From positions 2,204,110-2,268,109 of the forward strand of contig JALJOM010000003.1 in the NCBI GenBank assembly GCA_024304885.1: a stretch of DNA of 64,000 bases, given 5' to 3'. Under the pieces are notes generated by a model that searched no databases, was not told the DNA's origin, and saw only the letters and a list, made by a program, of their open reading frames with translations. Below are positions 23,122-32,047 of the stretch, one piece after another (positions within the stretch are counted from its first letter, which is position 1; each line of letters starts with the position of its first letter). The translations under genes and the position numbers were made by a program. This stretch comes from Beijerinckiaceae bacterium. GTDB lineage: Bacteria; Pseudomonadota; Alphaproteobacteria; Rhizobiales; Beijerinckiaceae.

Positions 23122-23763
23122 ATGCGACCCACGACCAGGATGCGGCCTCTGAACCTCGGCATCGAGCCGGTCGAGGCGCGCCGGGAGGACCTCGACGAGA
23201 TCGCCGCATTGTCGCGGCGCGCCTTCGGCCGCGGCTTTTTCGAGACCGGGATCGCACCTCGGCTCGCGCTCTACGCGCCGACCGCGAGCCTGATCGCGGC
23301 GCGTGATCTTGACCGGGGTGCTTTGCTCGGGTTCTGCCTTTTCTACATGCTCCCGGAGAACGGCCTCGCGCAGTTCCTCCGCCGGCCGGATCCGGCCGCT
23401 CGCGGATCCGAAGGCGCACTGCGGGCCGGCGATGCCGCGAGCTCGCTCGGCGTGATCCAGACCATTTGCGTCGTCGACGACCTTCGCGGCCGCGGTCTCG
23501 CACGAGCCCTCGTGCAAGAGGCCGAGACCGGGCTCGCTCGCCATGGGCCGTCGGACGTGCTCGCGCCGGCATGGGCGTTCGGCGGCAAGGCTCCGGCGGA
23601 ACGCATGCTGGACGGGCTCGGCTACAGCAAGCTCCTGACCGTTCCGCGCTATTGGGCTCGGGAGTGCGACGAGGGGCGGTTTCAGTGCCCCTGCCGGACC
23701 TCCGAATGCGTTTGCGATATGGTGATGTTCTGGAAGATCACCCGCGACCTCGGAAGCCGCTGA
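23122..23763 (+). CDS. GNAT acetyltransferase with a C-terminal Cys cluster
   Basis: A 213-residue GNAT protein; the acetyl-CoA site is in IQTICVVDDLRGRGLARALV. After the GNAT core comes a short tail with a dense cysteine group (CDEGRFQCPCRTSECVCD), which could hold zinc or an Fe-S centre, then MVMFWKITRDLG. The tail is unusual among GNAT proteins and I cannot assign a substrate. Its end overlaps the convergent gene at 23738 by 26 bases. Confidence 0.75.
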   Translation: MRPTTRMRPLNLGIEPVEARREDLDEIAALSRRAFGRGFFETGIAPRLALYAPTASLIAARDLDRGALLGFCLFYMLPENGLAQFLRRPDPAARGSEGALRAGDAASSLGVIQTICVVDDLRGRGLARALVQEAETGLARHGPSDVLAPAWAFGGKAPAERMLDGLGYSKLLTVPRYWARECDEGRFQCPCRTSECVCDMVMFWKITRDLGSR

Positions 23764-24481
23764 ATTCACCGGAAACCGTCGCTTCGGCGCTGGCGCTTCG
23801 GGCGCCCTGCCCCCGAACGAGCGCCCGTCGACGAGACCCCTGCCCGAGGTGATACGGCGCTTCAGAAACCACCAGGTTGCCCTCGGAATGGCCGATCAGC
23901 CGGTCGAAGCGCAATGGCGCGCGTTCGAGAAGGGCTACGACCGACAGTGTGTCCTTGCTCTTGCGGAACAATTTGTTGCTCGCCCGATCGATGGCATCCT
24001 GCTCGGCGGTGGAAACGAATTCCGGGATACGGTCGAGACTCTCGAAGGGATGTCGAATGCTGTTCAATTTGCCGAACAGGAAAAACCCGCCCAATGCTTC
24101 GGTAGCCACGTCCGCCAAGCCGTAGCCGGAGACGACTGCCGCCACGGTCTGCCCCATGGCATCCGCGACGTTGCGGGCGAAGGCGGACGCACCGAGCGCG
24201 GAACTGCCGACTCCGGCAACCACGCGCGAGCGCACCTCGGCACCACCGCGCGCTATGAAATCGTCGATCGATGTGCACAAGGCAAGAGACGGCGCACCCG
24301 TCGGGGGCACGAGCACGATAGCACCTTCACTGGCGAGGCAGGGTCCAATCGCGGCGGCTTCGTCCTCGCCGATGAGCTTGACATCATAGAACAACCCATC
24401 CAGCAAGGTGTTGCATTGCCGGATTCCTTCGAGGATGGTGATTCGGACCGGTGTATCCTGCGCCCGATGTGGCAAGGACAT
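23738..24481 (-). CDS. serine hydrolase-fold protein, C-terminus probably disrupted
   Basis: A 247-residue protein. It has a lipase-type nucleophile elbow, GHSEGN, at about residue 200 (LRFDRLIGHSEGNLVVSEA) after an N-terminal region with hydrophobic helices (VAGVGSSALGASAFARNVAD). An alpha/beta hydrolase should continue for another 50 or more residues with Asp and His catalytic positions; instead the last ~35 residues (GSRRRALVRGQGARSASAEA) look out of frame and overlap the GNAT gene. It may be truncated or frameshifted. It opens a minus-strand block with the antiporter and the stress protein gene. Confidence 0.5.
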   Translation of the reverse strand: MSLPHRAQDTPVRITILEGIRQCNTLLDGLFYDVKLIGEDEAAAIGPCLASEGAIVLVPPTGAPSLALCTSIDDFIARGGAEVRSRVVAGVGSSALGASAFARNVADAMGQTVAAVVSGYGLADVATEALGGFFLFGKLNSIRHPFESLDRIPEFVSTAEQDAIDRASNKLFRKSKDTLSVVALLERAPLRFDRLIGHSEGNLVVSEAPYHLGQGSRRRALVRGQGARSASAEATVSGEFSGFRGRG

Positions 24482-24659
24482 CGTCTGCCCGACTTGCGTG
24501 GTGCGGAGAGTCGACAGTGTCGAAAGCGTGCTCGCCCCCTCGACATCGCTGTCGCATCGAAACGGTGCGATACTTTACCGTTTTCCTGGAGAACGGTGGC
24601 TCGATCCTTCTGAATCAGATTTTCACGACGTCGGCCAGTATAGGCTCCGCAGAACCATG

Positions 24660-25631
24660 CTACGTCCTGGCTGCCACAAGGTACGAGACATAGAGGATAT
24701 AGGCGGTGACGAAGAGCGCCCCTTCCTTTCTCGAGACTTCGCGGCTCGTGAAGAAGACGGGCACGCACAGGAGCGCGACCCCGGTCATCAGCGGTATGTC
24801 GATCGTGACGAGATGCTGCGAGACGGGAATGCCCGAAGGCGCGACAATGCACGTCACTCCGAGGATGAAGAGGATATTGTAGACGCTGCTCCCCAGGAGG
24901 TTGCCGATCGCGATGTCGCGCTGCCTCTTCAACGTCGAAACGACAGTCGTCGCGAGCTCGGGTGCCGAGGTGCCGACAGCGACAATCGTGAGACCGATAA
25001 AGGCATCGGACACACCCCATAGCTCGGCCAGCTCGACAGCACCATAGACGAGCCAGTCCGCCGCAACGACAATGACTGCGATTCCGACCACCAGCTCGAC
25101 CAAATCGCGGATCAGATACCCTGTCGAATCTTTCTCGCTGCCGTCGATCTCCTCGGCATAGGACGCCTGGACTGCCTTGCTCTCGCGGTGAGCGACGCGG
25201 ACGATGGCAGCTGTGTAGACCAAGGCTCCCGCGAGCAAGAAGCAGCCCTCGATCCTGGAGAGATGTCCGTCCCACGCTACCGCCAAGAGCGCCAGCGACG
25301 CCGCAACCATCATCGGCAGGTCGAGCCGCAAGGTCTCCATCCTGATGGCCAAGGGTATCATCCACGCGCTCAAGCCCAAGATCAGGAGGATGTTGACGAC
25401 ATTGGTGCCCGCGATATTGCCGACCGCCAGATCTCCGTGGCCTTCGAGCGCCGCATCGATCCCGATCGCGAGCTCCGGTGTGCTGGTTCCGATAGCGACG
25501 ATGGTCAAGCCGATCACGATCGGCGAAATTCCCAGTCGTTTGGCCATCCGGGTACCGCTCCGGACGAGAAGCTCCGCACCGACGACCAGGACAACGAGGC
25601 CCGCGGCACACCAGGCTAATGATGTCATCAT
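24660..25631 (-). CDS. calcium/sodium antiporter (YrbG/CaCA family)
   Basis: A 323-residue inner-membrane cation exchanger with about ten membrane helices. The two inverted alpha repeats are intact: GTSTPELAIG with GNIAGTNVVN, and GTSAPELATT with GNLLGSSVYN, which hold the ion-binding Glu/Asn residues. A charged loop (EEIDGSEKDS) separates the halves. It overlaps the end of the broken universal stress gene by four bases, so the two were probably one operon. Confidence 0.93.
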   Translation of the reverse strand: MMTSLAWCAAGLVVLVVGAELLVRSGTRMAKRLGISPIVIGLTIVAIGTSTPELAIGIDAALEGHGDLAVGNIAGTNVVNILLILGLSAWMIPLAIRMETLRLDLPMMVAASLALLAVAWDGHLSRIEGCFLLAGALVYTAAIVRVAHRESKAVQASYAEEIDGSEKDSTGYLIRDLVELVVGIAVIVVAADWLVYGAVELAELWGVSDAFIGLTIVAVGTSAPELATTVVSTLKRQRDIAIGNLLGSSVYNILFILGVTCIVAPSGIPVSQHLVTIDIPLMTGVALLCVPVFFTSREVSRKEGALFVTAYILYVSYLVAART

Positions 25632-26558
25632 GCTCGAATTGCACCTCCAGCAGGCTCGGATGCTGTTGCATTACGGACGACGAGAACGTCGCTCGGCATC
25701 GAGTCGATGATCTTTGCCGCGGTGCTGCCGATGAAGATATCGTATAATGCGCTGTTGCCGCGACTTCCGACCACGACGAGGTCCGTGCGATGGCTCTCGG
25801 CATATTGACGAAGGAGCACCTCGGGTGCACCATGCTCGACCAAGCTCTCGATCCCGATGGTCCTGTCGGATGGAAGACGAGCTTCCTTCAAGAATTTGGC
25901 ACAGGCCTCGTTGCCCACACGGCGGAATTCCTCGCGTACCGATTCTTGGCCGATATAGCTCGCGAAAGGTATATTATAGCAATGGAACAGAGAAAGATGC
26001 GCTTCAGGAAAGTATGAGACGGCCGTTTCGAGCGCCTGTCGTGACGAAAGCGAGAAGTCGGTGGCCACAGTGACGTTGCGGTAAGGCCGCGAGCCACGGC
26101 CCCTCACGATCAGCACCGGAACCGGCGAGCGGTGGATGAGGCAGTCCACCGTGTCCCCGAGTCAGGAATCGCGCAAACGAATCGTCGCGAGCGATACCCG
26201 TCACGACCAGGTCGCACCTTTTGCTTGTTGCTGCCTCGAGAACGACTTCGGCCGGGCTTCACGCCTCGACGTGAACATCGAATACGACCTGCGGATGTTC
26301 GAGGAGCAAATCAGCACGTATATGGTCGTGCACGACACGCGCGGGATGTGGTGGCCGGCGCCACGAAGGCAAATCCCAGTCGTGGCGGTATTCGAACAAT
26401 GCATTGCTCGCCTCCAATGCGTGGACCACGAGAACCGTCGCGTTCCACTGAACAGCGAGTTGGACAGCCCGATCGAAAGCACGGTCGCAACGGCTGCTGA
26501 GATCGGTTGCAAGAAGGATTTTCCGCGGTGTGACCGGAGCCTGTTCTGGTTCAGTCAT
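25628..26558 (-). pseudogene. two-domain universal stress protein gene, broken
   Basis: Reading left from ATG 26558, a first UspA domain (TPRKILLATDLSSRCDRAFD) runs to an in-frame TGA at 26261-26259 (after DVHVEA), continues in the same frame (SPAEVVLEAATSKRCDLVVT, FARFLTRG), then shifts frame by one base near 26150-26165 to reach CLIHRSPVPVLIVRG and the second domain (RNVTVATDFSLSSRQALE, VVVGSRGNSALYDIF). The second half alone keeps an open frame from GTG 26149 with the ATP-binding Gly-rich motif and could still be made. Either a real pseudogene or two sequence errors. Confidence 0.75.
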
Positions 26559-26663
26559 ATTGGTATCTTCACGTTCGAGACGCTCGCCACGCCTGCACCT
26601 CCGGGGATTCGCGCCGGGCCGCATCTCGTACATAATGGGTGAGTCGTCGAGCCCGCCCATGCG

Positions 26664-26766
26664 CTAGAGCAACTTCCAGTGAAGGGGATAGTGTTTCGCG
26701 TCGCAAAATAAGACAAAACAAGGATATAGAGTCGGTTTCGTCCGATTCGGCCGGAGCGGAAACCGC
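26664..26766 (+). repeat. mosaic palindromic repeat, family 1, copy A
   Basis: Starts CTAGAGC, contains AAAATAAGACAAAACAA, and ends in the hairpin GGTTTCGTCCGATTC...GCGGAAACCG. More diverged than the copies at 31710, 44411, 44512 and 46505. Lies in the gap upstream of the 6S RNA. Confidence 0.7.
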
Positions 26767-26899
26767 GCCAGGCTCGGATCCGAGCCGGAAATCGGCTGAC
26801 ACGTACTCGTGACCGACCGATCCCGCCTGCTGCCACGCCCTTTTGAAGGCGGCTCCGGCGGCTCGGCACGAAACGAGCTGGCACTCGAGGGCCATTGCC

Positions 26900-27054
26900 T
26901 CTAAATAAGCGCGGCGGAGCTGCGGGGTGCGTGCGGAACAGTATCCCCGGGGCCTTATCGATCTCAACGGGAGCTGTCCCCGACCTTGCCCGTGGGCAAG
27001 GACACACGGCGCCCACCTACGTAGTAGGTTTCCCGGGGTCGATATCCCACGGCC
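26900..27054 (+). ncRNA. ssrS: 6S RNA
   Basis: The position (before 5-FCL, with zapA further upstream) is that of the alphaproteobacterial 6S RNA. The sequence shows a long closing stem (GGCGGAGCTGCGGGGTG near 26910 against the CCCGGGG-rich 3' side near 27035), the central bulge region around AACGGGAGCTG, and hairpins TTGCCCGTGGGCAA (26985-26998) and CCTACGTAGTAGG (27017-27029). 6S RNA binds the main RNA polymerase holoenzyme in stationary phase. Ends are approximate. Confidence 0.75.
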
Positions 27055-27093
27055 ATCGTGGCCCCGCACCTTGACTTTCAGATCGCAGCCGAG

Positions 27094-27681
27094 ATGCCTT
27101 CCGAAGCCGACAAGACGACCAAGGCGGGCCTGCGAGCAGAGGCCCTCGCCCGCCGCGACGCCGAAAGCGTCGAGGCTGCCACGGCCTTCGCGGCGCGTAT
27201 CGCCGAGGTCGGCTGCGAGCTCGCACAACGCCTGCAGCCCGATTTCGTCTCTGCCTTTTACGCGATCCGCAACGAGCCTTCGACCCTGCCTCTTCTCGAA
27301 TCCCTGTCGCAAGCGGGGTTCCGCACCGCCCTGCCCGTCACGGGCAAGCGCGGCATTCCCCTCGTGTTTCGGCGATGGCGTCCGGGCGAGCCGACGTCCG
27401 AAGGCAAGATGTCGATCCGCGAGCCTTTGCCGGAGGCGCCGGAGGTCCTGCCCGATCTTCTTTTCGTGCCGCTCGCGGCCTTCGACCGGGCGGGAAACAG
27501 GATCGGCTACGGCGCGGGCTTCTACGATCTGACGCTCGCGAAGCTGCGCGCCCAAAAGCCCGTCTGCGCCGTCGGGATCGCCTATGCGTGCCAGGCTCTG
27601 CCCGAGGTTCCCCACGAGCCGCACGACGAGCTGCTCGATCTCGTGCTGACCGAAAACGAGCTGATCGACTGCCGCGCGTGA
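27094..27681 (+). CDS. 5-formyltetrahydrofolate cyclo-ligase
   Basis: A 195-residue enzyme that converts 5-formyl-THF with ATP into 5,10-methenyl-THF. The N-terminal KAGLRAEALARRDA holds the ATP-binding basic residues, and the C-terminal NRIGYGAGFYDLTLAKL is the family signature. ATG 27094 gives the usual length; a GTG at 27058 would start within a few bases of the 6S RNA 3' end. In other bacteria 6S RNA and this gene are cotranscribed, which fits the spacing here. Confidence 0.93.
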   Translation: MPSEADKTTKAGLRAEALARRDAESVEAATAFAARIAEVGCELAQRLQPDFVSAFYAIRNEPSTLPLLESLSQAGFRTALPVTGKRGIPLVFRRWRPGEPTSEGKMSIREPLPEAPEVLPDLLFVPLAAFDRAGNRIGYGAGFYDLTLAKLRAQKPVCAVGIAYACQALPEVPHEPHDELLDLVLTENELIDCRA

Positions 27682-27771
27682 GCCCGCACCGGGTCGAGGC
27701 CGACTGATTTTGACGCCGCAGAATTTATGTCCGAAAACCGCGGGACGAAATCTTCGGAACCGTTACACAGC

Positions 27772-28611
27772 ATGCGCCTTCTCTTCATCGGCGACGTCGT
27801 CGGGCGCGCCGGACGTGCCGTCCTTGTCGAGACCCTGCCGGAGCTCCGCCGCGCCTGGTCGCTCGACTGCGTGATCGTGAACGGCGAGAACGCCGCGGGG
27901 GGCTTCGGCATCACCGAGACGATCTGCAACGATTTTCTCGCCGCTGGCGCCGATTGCGTGACGCTCGGCAACCATGCCTTCGACCAGCGCGAGGCGCAGG
28001 TCTTCATCACCCGCGAGCCTCGTCTGATCCGTCCCCTCAACTATCCTCGCGGAACGCCGGGCCGGGGCGCGACGCTCGTCGAGACCGCGGCCGGAGCGAG
28101 CGTGCTCGTCGTCAACCTCATGGGCCGCGTCTTCATGGACGCGATGGACGATCCGTTCGCCGCGATCGAGCGCGAGCTCGAGGCCTGCCCGCTCGGCACC
28201 GGCTGCGACGCCGCCGTCGTCGATTTCCATGCCGAGGCCTCGAGCGAGAAGCAGGCCTTCGCGAACTTCGTCGATGGTCGGGTCTCCCTCGTCGTCGGCA
28301 CGCATACCCATGTCCCGACGGCCGACCATCGCATCCTCCCGCACGGCACTGGCTACATGACCGATGTCGGCATGACCGGCGATTACGAGTCCGTGATCGG
28401 CATGGACAAAGACGAGCCGATCCGGCGTTTCACGACGAAGCTGCCGTCCGGGCGCTTCGAGCCGGCCATGGGCGCGGCGACCCTCTGCGGCGTCGCCGCC
28501 GAAATCGACCCGCTTGGCCTCGCGACGAAGATCGCGCCGGTCAGGATCGGCGGAAAGATCGCGGGGGCGCGGCCCGATTTCTGGCTGAAAGCCGCCGAGC
28601 CCGTCGTATAG
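27772..28611 (+). CDS. YmdB-type metallophosphoesterase (TIGR00282)
   Basis: A 279-residue calcineurin-like phosphoesterase. Metal ligands are seen in order: MRLLFIGDVVGRAG, VIVNGENAAGG, TLGNHAFDQ, VVDFHAEASSEK and VVGTHTHVPTADHRILP. Members hydrolyse 2',3'-cyclic nucleotides and affect spore or biofilm development in other bacteria. ATG 27772 is chosen over 27727 because the domain begins there. It is the usual gene after 5-FCL in this lineage. Confidence 0.93.
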   Translation: MRLLFIGDVVGRAGRAVLVETLPELRRAWSLDCVIVNGENAAGGFGITETICNDFLAAGADCVTLGNHAFDQREAQVFITREPRLIRPLNYPRGTPGRGATLVETAAGASVLVVNLMGRVFMDAMDDPFAAIERELEACPLGTGCDAAVVDFHAEASSEKQAFANFVDGRVSLVVGTHTHVPTADHRILPHGTGYMTDVGMTGDYESVIGMDKDEPIRRFTTKLPSGRFEPAMGAATLCGVAAEIDPLGLATKIAPVRIGGKIAGARPDFWLKAAEPVV

Positions 28612-28691
28612 TGGTGTCGAGAACCGCTGTGGCACGAGGAGGGACGCGGCCGCTGCGGCACGGCGCGACATTGCGATCGAGGGTCTCGGCT

Positions 28692-29456
28692 ATGACAGAA
28701 ACTCGGGCTCGACATCGCCACGGACTTTTCCTGGGCATCGGCATGCTGGCGGTCGCGATCGTCCCTGCGACGCCCTCGCTCGCCTTTTCGATGCAGGGGC
28801 GCCGCGCGATCCTCGGCCTGCCTCTGCTCGACATCGCGCAAATCCAGCGCGATGCCGATTACACCCGTGACCAGCGTAATCCGTACTTCAATCCGTCCTA
28901 TGGGCTGATCGCGCTCGGCATCGGCGCGCTCCTCGGTCTCGTGTGGCTGTTCGGAAGCGAGCCTGCCGCACGGCTGCGCGGCGACCCCGTGCCGAGCCGG
29001 GTCCGCACCCGGCTCGACCGCCTCGACGGCGCGAGGCTCGCGGTCCTCGCGGCCGTCCGGGCGGCAAAAGCCCACAGGTCCGAGGCCGAGCTCGCCGCGG
29101 AAAAGGCGCTCTATGAAGAGCTCGCGGCGGACACCGACGAGGTCCTCGACAAGATGAGGCGAGATCTCCTCCTGAACCTCGTCGACGAGGAGGTCCTGGT
29201 TCGCGCGCTCGACGCTTTGACCGAGCGGGCGCGCGGCTTGTCGTTTCGGCTGCAGCGACTGGCCCCGGTGAGCGCGCCGGGCTTCGAGCTGCCGCCTGGC
29301 GCCGCGGCGGGCCAAGGGACGCTCGCGGCGATCCATCGCGGCTGGGAACGCGTGTTCTCGAACGAATCCCCGAAAATGGCGACGATCAGGCATTCGGGCG
29401 CAATGCGCTGGCCGGCCTGGTCGCGCATCGACGTGCCGCCGCGCCGGCCCGCATGA
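28692..29456 (+). CDS. uncharacterised envelope protein
   Basis: A 254-residue protein with an N-terminal hydrophobic leader (LFLGIGMLAVAIVPATPSLA), a second membrane segment (YGLIALGIGALLGLVWLF, about residues 70-87) and a helical cytoplasmic or periplasmic part rich in Glu/Arg (AKAHRSEAELAAEKALYEEL). Not recognised. Its stop overlaps the start of the next gene by four bases (ATGA), so the two act together. Confidence 0.7.
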   Translation: MTETRARHRHGLFLGIGMLAVAIVPATPSLAFSMQGRRAILGLPLLDIAQIQRDADYTRDQRNPYFNPSYGLIALGIGALLGLVWLFGSEPAARLRGDPVPSRVRTRLDRLDGARLAVLAAVRAAKAHRSEAELAAEKALYEELAADTDEVLDKMRRDLLLNLVDEEVLVRALDALTERARGLSFRLQRLAPVSAPGFELPPGAAAGQGTLAAIHRGWERVFSNESPKMATIRHSGAMRWPAWSRIDVPPRRPA

Positions 29457-31537
29457 CCACGATCCACGTCTCCCTCTCGCCGATCTTGCCCTGGCCGATC
29501 CTGATCGGCCTCGGCCTCGCCGCGCTCTGTGTCGTCGGCCTCTCCCTCTATGCGCGACGGCGCGGCACTGTCTTGCGCGCGGTCGCGCTCGGTTTGCTTC
29601 TTCTCGCGCTCGCCGGGCCCAGCCTGCTCGTCGAGGATCGCGCGCCCTTGAAGGATGTCGTCGCGCTCGTGGTCGACGAGAGCCAGAGCCAGGCGATCGG
29701 CGAGCGCAGGATCCAGGCCGAGGCGGCCCGGCGCAAGCTGGAAACGGCCTTGGAGGCCCTCGGCAATGTCGAGGTCCGCATCCTGCCGAGCAGCCGCAAG
29801 GATGCCGGCAACGACGGAACGATGCTCTTTTCGACCCTGAGCACGGGTCTTGCCGACGTCGCCGCGGAACGCTTGGCAGGCGTCTTCATGGTCACTGACG
29901 GGCTCGTCCACGACCGTCCGGCCGAGCCCGGCGCGCTCGGCTTCGCGGCCCCGTTGCATGTCCTCGTCACCGGGCACGAAGGCGAGCATGACCGCCGGAT
30001 CAAGCTGAAGGAAACCCCGCGGTTCGGGATCGTCGGCAAGGAGGTGACAATCGAGCTCGTCGTGATCGACACGGGCGCTCCGGCCGAGCCCGTGGCGGTG
30101 ACGGTTCGCCGCGACGGCGCGCCGGTCGCGACGCTCGTCACGCCGCCCGGCCGCCCGGTCCGGGTTCCGATCGCGATCGAGCATGCCGGCCAGAATGTCG
30201 TCGAGCTCGAGGTCGCTGCGAGCCTCGACGAGCTGACGGAGGTGAACAACAAGGCCGTCGTCACGATCGAAGGCGTGCGCGACAAGCTGAAGGTTCTGCT
30301 CGTCTCCGGCGAGCCGCACGCCGGCGAGCGGATGTGGCGCAACCTCCTCAAGTCCGATGCCAATGTCGATCTCGTGCATTTCACCATCCTGCGCCCGCCG
30401 GAGAAGCAGGACGGCACGCCGATCAACGAGCTGTCGCTCATCGCCTTCCCGACGGCGGATCTCTTCGGCCGCAAGATCCGCGAGTTCGACCTCATCGTCT
30501 TCGACCGTTACTCGAACCAGAGCGTGCTGCCGCCGGTCTATCTCGACAATATCGTGCGCTATGTCCGCGAGGGCGGCGCGCTCCTCTTGGCGGCCGGGCC
30601 CGATTTCGCACGGCCCGAAGGACTCTATTATTCCCCGCTCGGGCGCATCGCCCCGGCACGGCCCGACGGCAGCGTCACCGAGCGCGCCTTCCTGGCCAAG
30701 ATCTCGCCCGACGGCGCAAAGCATCCCGTGACGAGAGGCCTGCCCGGCGCGGAGCGCGACCCGCCGGACTGGAGCCGCTGGTTCCGCCAGGTCGACGCCG
30801 AGGTCGCGCGCGGTCACGGCCTCCTTTCGGGCGCCGGCGACAAGCCGCTCCTCGTCCTCTCGCGTGAGGCCAAGGGCCGGGTCGCGCTTCTCTTGACCGA
30901 CCAGATGTGGCTCTGGGCGCGCGGCTTCGAAGGGGGCGGACCGCATCTCGACCTCACGCGCCGCCTCGCCCATTGGCTGATGAAGGAGCCGGAGCTCGAG
31001 GAAGAGGCCTTGCGCGCGCTCCTGCGCGGGACACGGATCGAGATCGAGCGGCAGACCCTTCGCGACGAGGCCTCGCCCGTCGAGGTCACCCATCCGTCAG
31101 GAGAGACGGCGAGCGTCGATCTCGTCCCCACCGAGCCCGGCCTGTTCCGCGGCTCGATCGGGGCCGACGAGCCGGGACTCTACCGGCTGAACGACGGGAC
31201 CCTGTCGGTCCTCGTTCATGTCGGACCGCAGAACCCGCGAGAGTTCCAGGACGTGGTCTCCACGACCGAGACCTTGCGTCCGCTCGCCGAAGCCACGGGC
31301 GGCACGGTCAGGCGCATCGCACGAGGGACGCAGGGCGAGATCACGATGCCTCGGCTAACCGCCTTGCGGGAGAGCTCGAGCTATGGAGGCGCGGACTATG
31401 CCGCGATCAAGCGCGCCGGCGCGAGCGAGGTGAAGGGCATCGGCTCGATGCCCCTGGCCGTCGGGTTCCTCGGCCTCGCCCTGTTGCTCGGCAGCTCGGT
31501 CGCCGCCTGGGTGCACGAAGGACGCGGCGGGGGGTGA
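29453..31537 (+). CDS. membrane protein with a GATase-like/von Willebrand-like layout
   Basis: A 694-residue protein: two N-terminal membrane helices (PILIGLGLAALCVVGLSLYA and LRAVALGLLLLALAGPSLLV), a VWA-like stretch (KDVVALVVDESQSQAIGERR), a beta-rich middle, a class I glutamine amidotransferase-like domain (KLKVLLVSGEPHAGERMWRN, DLIVFDRY, GGALLLAAGP) and a C-terminal membrane helix (GFLGLALLLGSSVAAWV). Similar proteins appear beside BatA/DUF58-type genes and are thought to be envelope-stress factors. No amidotransferase catalytic Cys is visible. It ends three bases before tRNA-Gly. Confidence 0.75.
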   Translation: MTTIHVSLSPILPWPILIGLGLAALCVVGLSLYARRRGTVLRAVALGLLLLALAGPSLLVEDRAPLKDVVALVVDESQSQAIGERRIQAEAARRKLETALEALGNVEVRILPSSRKDAGNDGTMLFSTLSTGLADVAAERLAGVFMVTDGLVHDRPAEPGALGFAAPLHVLVTGHEGEHDRRIKLKETPRFGIVGKEVTIELVVIDTGAPAEPVAVTVRRDGAPVATLVTPPGRPVRVPIAIEHAGQNVVELEVAASLDELTEVNNKAVVTIEGVRDKLKVLLVSGEPHAGERMWRNLLKSDANVDLVHFTILRPPEKQDGTPINELSLIAFPTADLFGRKIREFDLIVFDRYSNQSVLPPVYLDNIVRYVREGGALLLAAGPDFARPEGLYYSPLGRIAPARPDGSVTERAFLAKISPDGAKHPVTRGLPGAERDPPDWSRWFRQVDAEVARGHGLLSGAGDKPLLVLSREAKGRVALLLTDQMWLWARGFEGGGPHLDLTRRLAHWLMKEPELEEEALRALLRGTRIEIERQTLRDEASPVEVTHPSGETASVDLVPTEPGLFRGSIGADEPGLYRLNDGTLSVLVHVGPQNPREFQDVVSTTETLRPLAEATGGTVRRIARGTQGEITMPRLTALRESSSYGGADYAAIKRAGASEVKGIGSMPLAVGFLGLALLLGSSVAAWVHEGRGGG

Positions 31538-31540
31538 CAT

Positions 31541-31614
31541 TGGAGCGGGTGAAGGGAATCGAACCCTCGTATTCAGCTTGGAAGGCTGCTGCTCTACCAT
31601 TGAGCTACACCCGC
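31541..31614 (-). tRNA. tRNA-Gly (anticodon TCC)
   Basis: A 74-base cloverleaf: acceptor GCGGGTG with CACCCGC, D arm GCTC/GAGC, anticodon loop CTTCCAA (TCC), T arm GAGGG/CCCTT with TTCGATT, and encoded CCA. It is convergent with the gene at 29453. Confidence 0.95.
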
Positions 31615-31709
31615 AGAGCCCCAACGACCGCTATACGCGAAGCCTCGCGACCCTGTCAAAGCCGGGCGCCAACACGCGCTCGCGAATGAAGCCTCGAGCC
31701 TGCGCCCTT

Positions 31710-31816
31710 GAGAGCGGTTTCCGATCCAGCGGAATCGGAAACTGACTCTAGGTTGTTGTTTTTTCGCATTTTCGCAACGCGAACCGATACCCGCTTCGCT
31801 GGAAGATGGTCTAGAG
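31710..31816 (-). repeat. mosaic palindromic repeat, family 1, copy E
   Basis: Read on the minus strand it matches copy B at 44411-44517 closely: CTAGA, TTCCAGCGAA, GGTTCGCGTTGCGAAAATGCG, AAAACAA, TAGAG, then the hairpin GGTTTCCGATT-type arms. Opposite orientation to the other copies. Confidence 0.8.
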
Positions 31817-31927
31817 CGGGTGGAGGAAAAGTGTACCGCGGTTTTCCGCCTGCATCCTGCTCTAAACTTTTGGAATCGATCACGTTTCATGACTTTGGAT
31901 CGGTTCGATCCAAAGTCATCGTGATCT
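31811..31927. repeat. second palindromic module joined to copy E
   Basis: Starts at the shared TCTAGAGC, contains CATCCTGCTCTA, and ends in a strong hairpin: stem ATGACTTTGGATC (31889-31901) with GATCCAAAGTCAT (31907-31919), extended by GATCACG/CGTGATC. This type of module is widespread in Rhizobiales intergenic DNA. Together with copy E it fills most of the 430 bp gap between tRNA-Gly and the next gene. Confidence 0.75.
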
Positions 31928-32047
31928 AGCCGTTCATAATATTCGTCGTAAATTCTTAATCGTCATACCCCGAATTTTTTTCAGCAGGGCCTGCACGGCG
32001 GCACCCGATCGTGCCGCGGCGCACGCGAGGTGTTCCTGTAACGTCGC

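Noticed and set aside
19662-23162. A very long open frame (1166 codons) on the minus strand opposite the efflux pump
   Set aside because: It is an effect of high GC at third codon positions opposite a real gene; it has no domain and the plus-strand pump is unmistakable.
26259-26261. In-frame TGA read as selenocysteine
   Set aside because: Universal stress proteins are not selenoproteins, the position is not a redox site, and a frameshift follows shortly after.
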